Assembly: GCF_003664185.1 (NCBI RefSeq)
Contig: NZ_RCCS01000005.1
Span: 124,001-188,000, forward strand
Reading direction: 5' to 3'
Origin: Tenacibaculum discolor
GTDB lineage: Bacteria > Bacteroidota > Bacteroidia > Flavobacteriales > Flavobacteriaceae
Length of the DNA: 64,000 bases
Shown piece by piece: positions 60,839 through 64,000 of the stretch. The notes beneath the pieces were generated by a model. It did not search any database. It was not told the DNA's origin and saw nothing but the letters and a program-made list of their open reading frames with translations. A program made the translations under genes and the position numbers. The first letter of the stretch is position 1. Each line of letters starts with the position of its first letter.

Positions 60839-61828
60839 ATGAGTAGACTTATCGATAACTTCGGCAGACAAATTAACTATGTTAGATTGGCGGTAACAGA
60901 TCGTTGTAACCTACGTTGCCAATATTGTATGCCTGCTCAAGGAATTGATATTGTACCTCGTAAAGAGTTGCTTACCTACAAAGAAATGTACCGAATAATT
61001 CGAGTGCTTACTGAGTTAGGTGTAAACAAAGTTCGCTTAACAGGAGGAGAACCTTTTGTAAGAAAAGATTTTGTTTCTTTTTTAGAAATGTTGTCTTATA
61101 ATGACTTGTTAGATGATATAAATATCACAACCAACGGAGCACTTATTTCTAAACACATCAAAACAATAGAAAACCTTAAAAAGGTTAAGAACATTAATTT
61201 AAGTATTGATAGTTTACATCCTAAAAAGTTTGCTAAAATTACTCGTAGAGATGTTTTTCCTGAAGTATATAAAACGTTTGAGTTATTAGAAAAAAGTTCG
61301 TTGAATTTGAAATTGAATGTAGTCGTACAATCTGGGTTTAATACTGATGAGATTAACGATTTTGTACAGCTTACTAAAGACAAGAATATTGCAGTTCGTT
61401 TTATTGAAGAAATGCCTTTTAATGGAAAAGGACAACGAAATGCAGAAGAGGTATGGAACTATAACAAAATCTTAGATAAAATACAATCTCAGTTTACTGT
61501 AACTAAGCTACCTTCAAAAAAATCATCTACTTCTAGAAATTTTTCTATAGAAAACCACAAAGGAACTATAGGAATTATTCCTGCATTCACCCGTACTATT
61601 TGTAATGATTGTAATCGAATTAGAATTACCTCAACTGGAACTTTTAAGAACTGTTTGTTTGATGATGGTGTTTTTAACCTACGTGACTTTATTAGAAACG
61701 GTGCAAGCAATGAAGACTTGAAAGCCTTGTTTTTATCACTGATAAAAGAAAAACCTGAAAATGGTTTTGTGGCTGAAGCAAATAGAAAAGGAAACGTAAC
61801 CGAAAGTATGAGTACAATTGGTGGGTAG
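60839..61828 (+). CDS. moaA: GTP 3',8-cyclase
   Basis: 329 residues from the ATG at 60839. Radical-SAM enzyme with the N-terminal cluster ligands in DRCNLRCQYCMPAQ and the C-terminal cluster in RTICNDCNRIRIT...FKNCLF. It converts GTP to 3',8-cyclo-GTP in molybdenum cofactor synthesis with MoaC. The usual C-terminal GG tail is present (MSTIGG). The earlier ATG at 60815 gives an extra MINPYLYI not seen in the family. Followed after 103 bases by moeA. Confidence 0.95.
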   Translation: MSRLIDNFGRQINYVRLAVTDRCNLRCQYCMPAQGIDIVPRKELLTYKEMYRIIRVLTELGVNKVRLTGGEPFVRKDFVSFLEMLSYNDLLDDINITTNGALISKHIKTIENLKKVKNINLSIDSLHPKKFAKITRRDVFPEVYKTFELLEKSSLNLKLNVVVQSGFNTDEINDFVQLTKDKNIAVRFIEEMPFNGKGQRNAEEVWNYNKILDKIQSQFTVTKLPSKKSSTSRNFSIENHKGTIGIIPAFTRTICNDCNRIRITSTGTFKNCLFDDGVFNLRDFIRNGASNEDLKALFLSLIKEKPENGFVAEANRKGNVTESMSTIGG

Positions 61829-61931
61829 GCTGATGAAACAATGGTTTAATGAGTTAATGTAGTAATAGTGGTTTCAGTATTTAATTATAAAGCAAACTAA
61901 AGACTAAGCATTAAAAATTTAAAACTAATTA

Positions 61932-63122
61932 ATGATTACTGTAGCAAAAGCAAAAAATATAATTTTAGAAAACACACAAGATTTTGGAATTGAAGAAATT
62001 CCGTTTTTACAAGCTATTGGAAGGGTTTTAAAAGAAGATATTGTTGCTGACAGAGATTTCCCTCCATTCAACCGAGTGGCAATGGATGGTATTGCTATCA
62101 ATCATCGTTTTTTTGAGCACGGTATTCGCGATTTTAAAATAGAAGGAATCCAAGCTGCTGGAAGTCCACAAAAAACACTGGATAATGCAGCCAACTGTTA
62201 TGAAGTAATGACAGGAGCTGTGCTACCTAATAACTGCGATACGGTAATTCGTTATGAAGATGTTGATATTAATACACTAATAGCTACTGTTACTGTTGAT
62301 GAAATTAAAGAAGGGCAGAACATCCATACACAGGGTTCCGATAAAAATAAAGGTGCTGTTCTAATAAAAAAGAACACTATAATCTCCGCTGCTGAAATTG
62401 GAGTGCTGGCTACTGTTGGTAAAACGACTGTAAAAGTTGCCAAACAACCTAAAGTAATGATTGTTTCTACTGGTGATGAATTGGTTGATGTAAATGAAAA
62501 TCCGTTAGACCACCAAATTCGTAGGAGTAATGTATATACGTTAGTTTCCTTATTGAACAATTTAAAAATTCCAGCAGAAACAGCCCATATTACTGATGAA
62601 AAATCAGTTTTAAAAGAAAAAATTGAATCGTATTTAAAACAATACGATGTACTTCTATTTAGCGGTGCTGTAAGCAAAGGAAAGTTTGATTTTCTACCTG
62701 AAGTTTTAGACGAGTTAGGCGTTCAAAAATTATTTCATAGAGTTTCGCAACGACCTGGTAAACCTTTTTGGTTTGGCGTTACAGATAACTGCAACGTATT
62801 TGCTTTCCCAGGGAATCCAGTTTCAACTTTTGTAAACTGTATGGTATATTTTTACCCTTGGTATTTAACATCGGCAGGATTACATTCTGAAGAAAAAACA
62901 GCAATTTTAGCAGAAAACATTAATTTTAAACCTAACTTAAGCTGTTTTATGCAAGTAAAATTAACTTCTGAAAATGGACAAGTATACGCAACACCAATAC
63001 AAGGAAATGGTTCAGGCGATTTAGCTAGTTTAGTAGAAGCAGATGGTTTTATCGAACTACCAAAGACAGAAGAAGTAACATTTAAAAAAGGAAGTGTTTT
63101 TCCGATAATTAGATATCGATGA
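61932..63122 (+). CDS. moeA: Molybdopterin molybdenumtransferase
   Basis: 396 residues. MoeA domain order: N-terminal lid (1-140; PPFNRVAMDGIAI), MoCF domain (about 175-315; MIVSTGDELVD, LFSGAVSKGKFDF, FAFPGNPVSTFVN), C-terminal beta domain. It inserts molybdate into adenylylated molybdopterin. The last 4 bases overlap the start of an unknown gene (ATGA). It is part of the same transcript as moaC to its right. Confidence 0.95.
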   Translation: MITVAKAKNIILENTQDFGIEEIPFLQAIGRVLKEDIVADRDFPPFNRVAMDGIAINHRFFEHGIRDFKIEGIQAAGSPQKTLDNAANCYEVMTGAVLPNNCDTVIRYEDVDINTLIATVTVDEIKEGQNIHTQGSDKNKGAVLIKKNTIISAAEIGVLATVGKTTVKVAKQPKVMIVSTGDELVDVNENPLDHQIRRSNVYTLVSLLNNLKIPAETAHITDEKSVLKEKIESYLKQYDVLLFSGAVSKGKFDFLPEVLDELGVQKLFHRVSQRPGKPFWFGVTDNCNVFAFPGNPVSTFVNCMVYFYPWYLTSAGLHSEEKTAILAENINFKPNLSCFMQVKLTSENGQVYATPIQGNGSGDLASLVEADGFIELPKTEEVTFKKGSVFPIIRYR

Positions 63123-63640
63123 AAATTAAAGAGAAGAAAATATACATATTGAACTTTCTTTACAAAAGGAAAGAAGATGGCAAAAATCATAATATTATTG
63201 AGATACTTAAAACAATAGATGTCAGTGAAGTTGTATCATATGAAATTGGGAGGTCTTTAATTGAAGAAGGATATGCAAGAGGAATACAATCTAAAAGTGG
63301 AATTTTTTTAAGACTAAGTTTAAAAGGTATTGAATTCATAGAAGAAATAAATAACGCAAAAAATGTTAGTTTTTTTTCAGAAAAAGAAAAGACTGAGATT
63401 GAAAAAAGATTAGATGATTTCAAAAATCAACTTATTAGACTAGAAAAAGCTCAAGAAATTACTTATGATGATATTACAGATGAAATAAACGAGTTAAAAA
63501 AATTATTGACAGTCTTGAATAAAAAGAATTGGAAAGAAGTTTTAAAAGGAAAATTAATTGATATTGGATTAGGAAGTTTATCCGAAGAAGTTATTTCTGT
63601 CATTGTAAATACTTTTAAAGATCAACATCTCCTTAATTAA
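63119..63640 (+). CDS. Hypothetical protein between moeA and moaC
   Basis: 173 residues, no signal peptide or membrane helix. The first 75 residues look like a winged-helix fold (KKIYILNFLYKRKEDGK, VSYEIGRSLIEEGYARG, LRLSLKGIEFIEE), and residues about 85-135 form a charged coiled coil (EKEKTEIEKRLDDFKNQLIRLEKAQEI). The C-terminal WKEVLKGKLIDIGLGSLSEE is a short helical part. ATGA overlap with moeA. No known Mo-cofactor function has this form; it looks like an insertion into the operon. I do not recognise a family. Confidence 0.75.
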   Translation: MKIKEKKIYILNFLYKRKEDGKNHNIIEILKTIDVSEVVSYEIGRSLIEEGYARGIQSKSGIFLRLSLKGIEFIEEINNAKNVSFFSEKEKTEIEKRLDDFKNQLIRLEKAQEITYDDITDEINELKKLLTVLNKKNWKEVLKGKLIDIGLGSLSEEVISVIVNTFKDQHLLN

Positions 63641-63651
63641 TCACTATTTAT

Positions 63652-64000
63652 ATGTCTAAATTTTCCCACATAAACGAGCAAAACCAACCTAAAATGGTGA
63701 ATGTTTCTGATAAAAAAATCACGAAACGTACAGCCATTGCTAAAGCTACCATGTTTTTAGGTTCAGAAATTATATGTCATTTTAAAAACGATGAACTCAT
63801 CACTAAAAAAGGACCAGTTTTTCAAACTGCTATCATTGCTGGAATTCAAGCTGTGAAAAAAACTTCTGATATCATCCCAATGTGCCATCCTTTGTTAATC
63901 AATGGTGTGGACATTGATATCAATATTATAGACGATGAGCATGTGGAGGTTTTTTGTAAAGTAACCATCGAAGGTAAAACGGGAGTAGAAATGGAAGCTC
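63652..64000 (+). CDS. moaC: Cyclic pyranopterin monophosphate synthase, 3' part cut by window edge
   Basis: 116 codons visible from the ATG at 63652. MoaC signatures are MVNVSDKKITKRTAIAKA near the N-terminus and IIPMCHPLLINGVDI (about 79-93), with CKVTIEGKTGVEMEA at the edge. It works with MoaA to make cPMP. It starts 11 bases after the unknown gene. The C-terminal part continues outside the window. Confidence 0.93.
   Translation, partial: MSKFSHINEQNQPKMVNVSDKKITKRTAIAKATMFLGSEIICHFKNDELITKKGPVFQTAIIAGIQAVKKTSDIIPMCHPLLINGVDIDINIIDDEHVEVFCKVTIEGKTGVEMEA

Noticed and set aside
1..64000. tRNA genes, rRNA, CRISPR arrays, transposases, phage genes, toxin-antitoxin pairs
   Set aside because: None was recognisable on either strand; all gaps over 300 bases were read (only 34663-35032), and short gaps hold promoters and terminators.

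Overview
The window comes from an AT-rich member of the Flavobacteriaceae, most probably Tenacibaculum or a close relative. Four things support this. The promoters carry the Bacteroidota -7 box TAnnTTTG and there are almost no Shine-Dalgarno sequences. The gliding genes gldD and gldE sit beside mutY and ssb. There is a SusC/SusD outer-membrane pair. Several small proteins are of kinds I know only from Flavobacteriia. I saw no rRNA, tRNA, CRISPR array, prophage or insertion sequence.

Layout. 1-8.1 kb: a minus-strand hydroxamate siderophore operon (PLP decarboxylase, N-hydroxylase, MFS transporter, then two tandem acyltransferase plus NIS-synthetase modules, one fused and one split; the last gene runs off the left edge). 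8.2-12.7 kb: minus-strand redox and Fe-S genes (2Fe-2S ferredoxin, membrane di-iron hydroxylase, GrpB-like protein, ferredoxin reductase, Nfu, Mrp). 12.9-19 kb: housekeeping genes (DUF4269, alkyltransferase-like protein, trmB, two flavobacterial membrane proteins, upp, a hydrolase, brnQ). 19.1-22.2 kb: an outer-membrane protein and feoA-feoB with a tiny Cys-rich partner. 22.3-26.2 kb: holB, a lipoprotein, an NtrY-like kinase and an enoyl-CoA hydratase. 26.4-32 kb: HD phosphohydrolase, asd, a trhO-trhP-ferredoxin tRNA hydroxylation operon and dinB. 32-35 kb: a TPR histidine kinase and LytTR regulator with a 370-base gene-poor region upstream. 35-42 kb: rpmA, rplU, an M16 peptidase pair, a DMT exporter, an HMA lipoprotein and ctaA. 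42-45.4 kb: gldD, gldE, ssb, mutY. 45.6-52.6 kb: a SusC-SusD-metallopeptidase-DUF4302 block lying between mutY and HU. 52.7-60.7 kb: HU, a 29-residue basic protein, rng, a patatin/beta-barrel protein, uvrC and a membrane-anchored MutS-like ATPase. 60.8-64 kb: moaA, moeA, an unknown gene, and moaC cut by the right edge.

How the parts connect. Iron is the recurring theme: siderophore synthesis, ferrous uptake by Feo, Fe-S carriers (Mrp, Nfu), and three sets of Fe-S or di-iron enzymes with their own ferredoxins. The least explained material is regulatory. A LytTR-type tandem operator stands before an apparent small RNA gene at about 34.85-34.94 kb, divergent from the LytTR gene. A second apparent small RNA at about 26.2-26.28 kb has a full consensus promoter and a terminator. 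The two carry near-complementary G-rich and C-rich blocks and could pair as sense and antisense. The duplicated acyltransferase-NIS module in the siderophore operon is the other standout.
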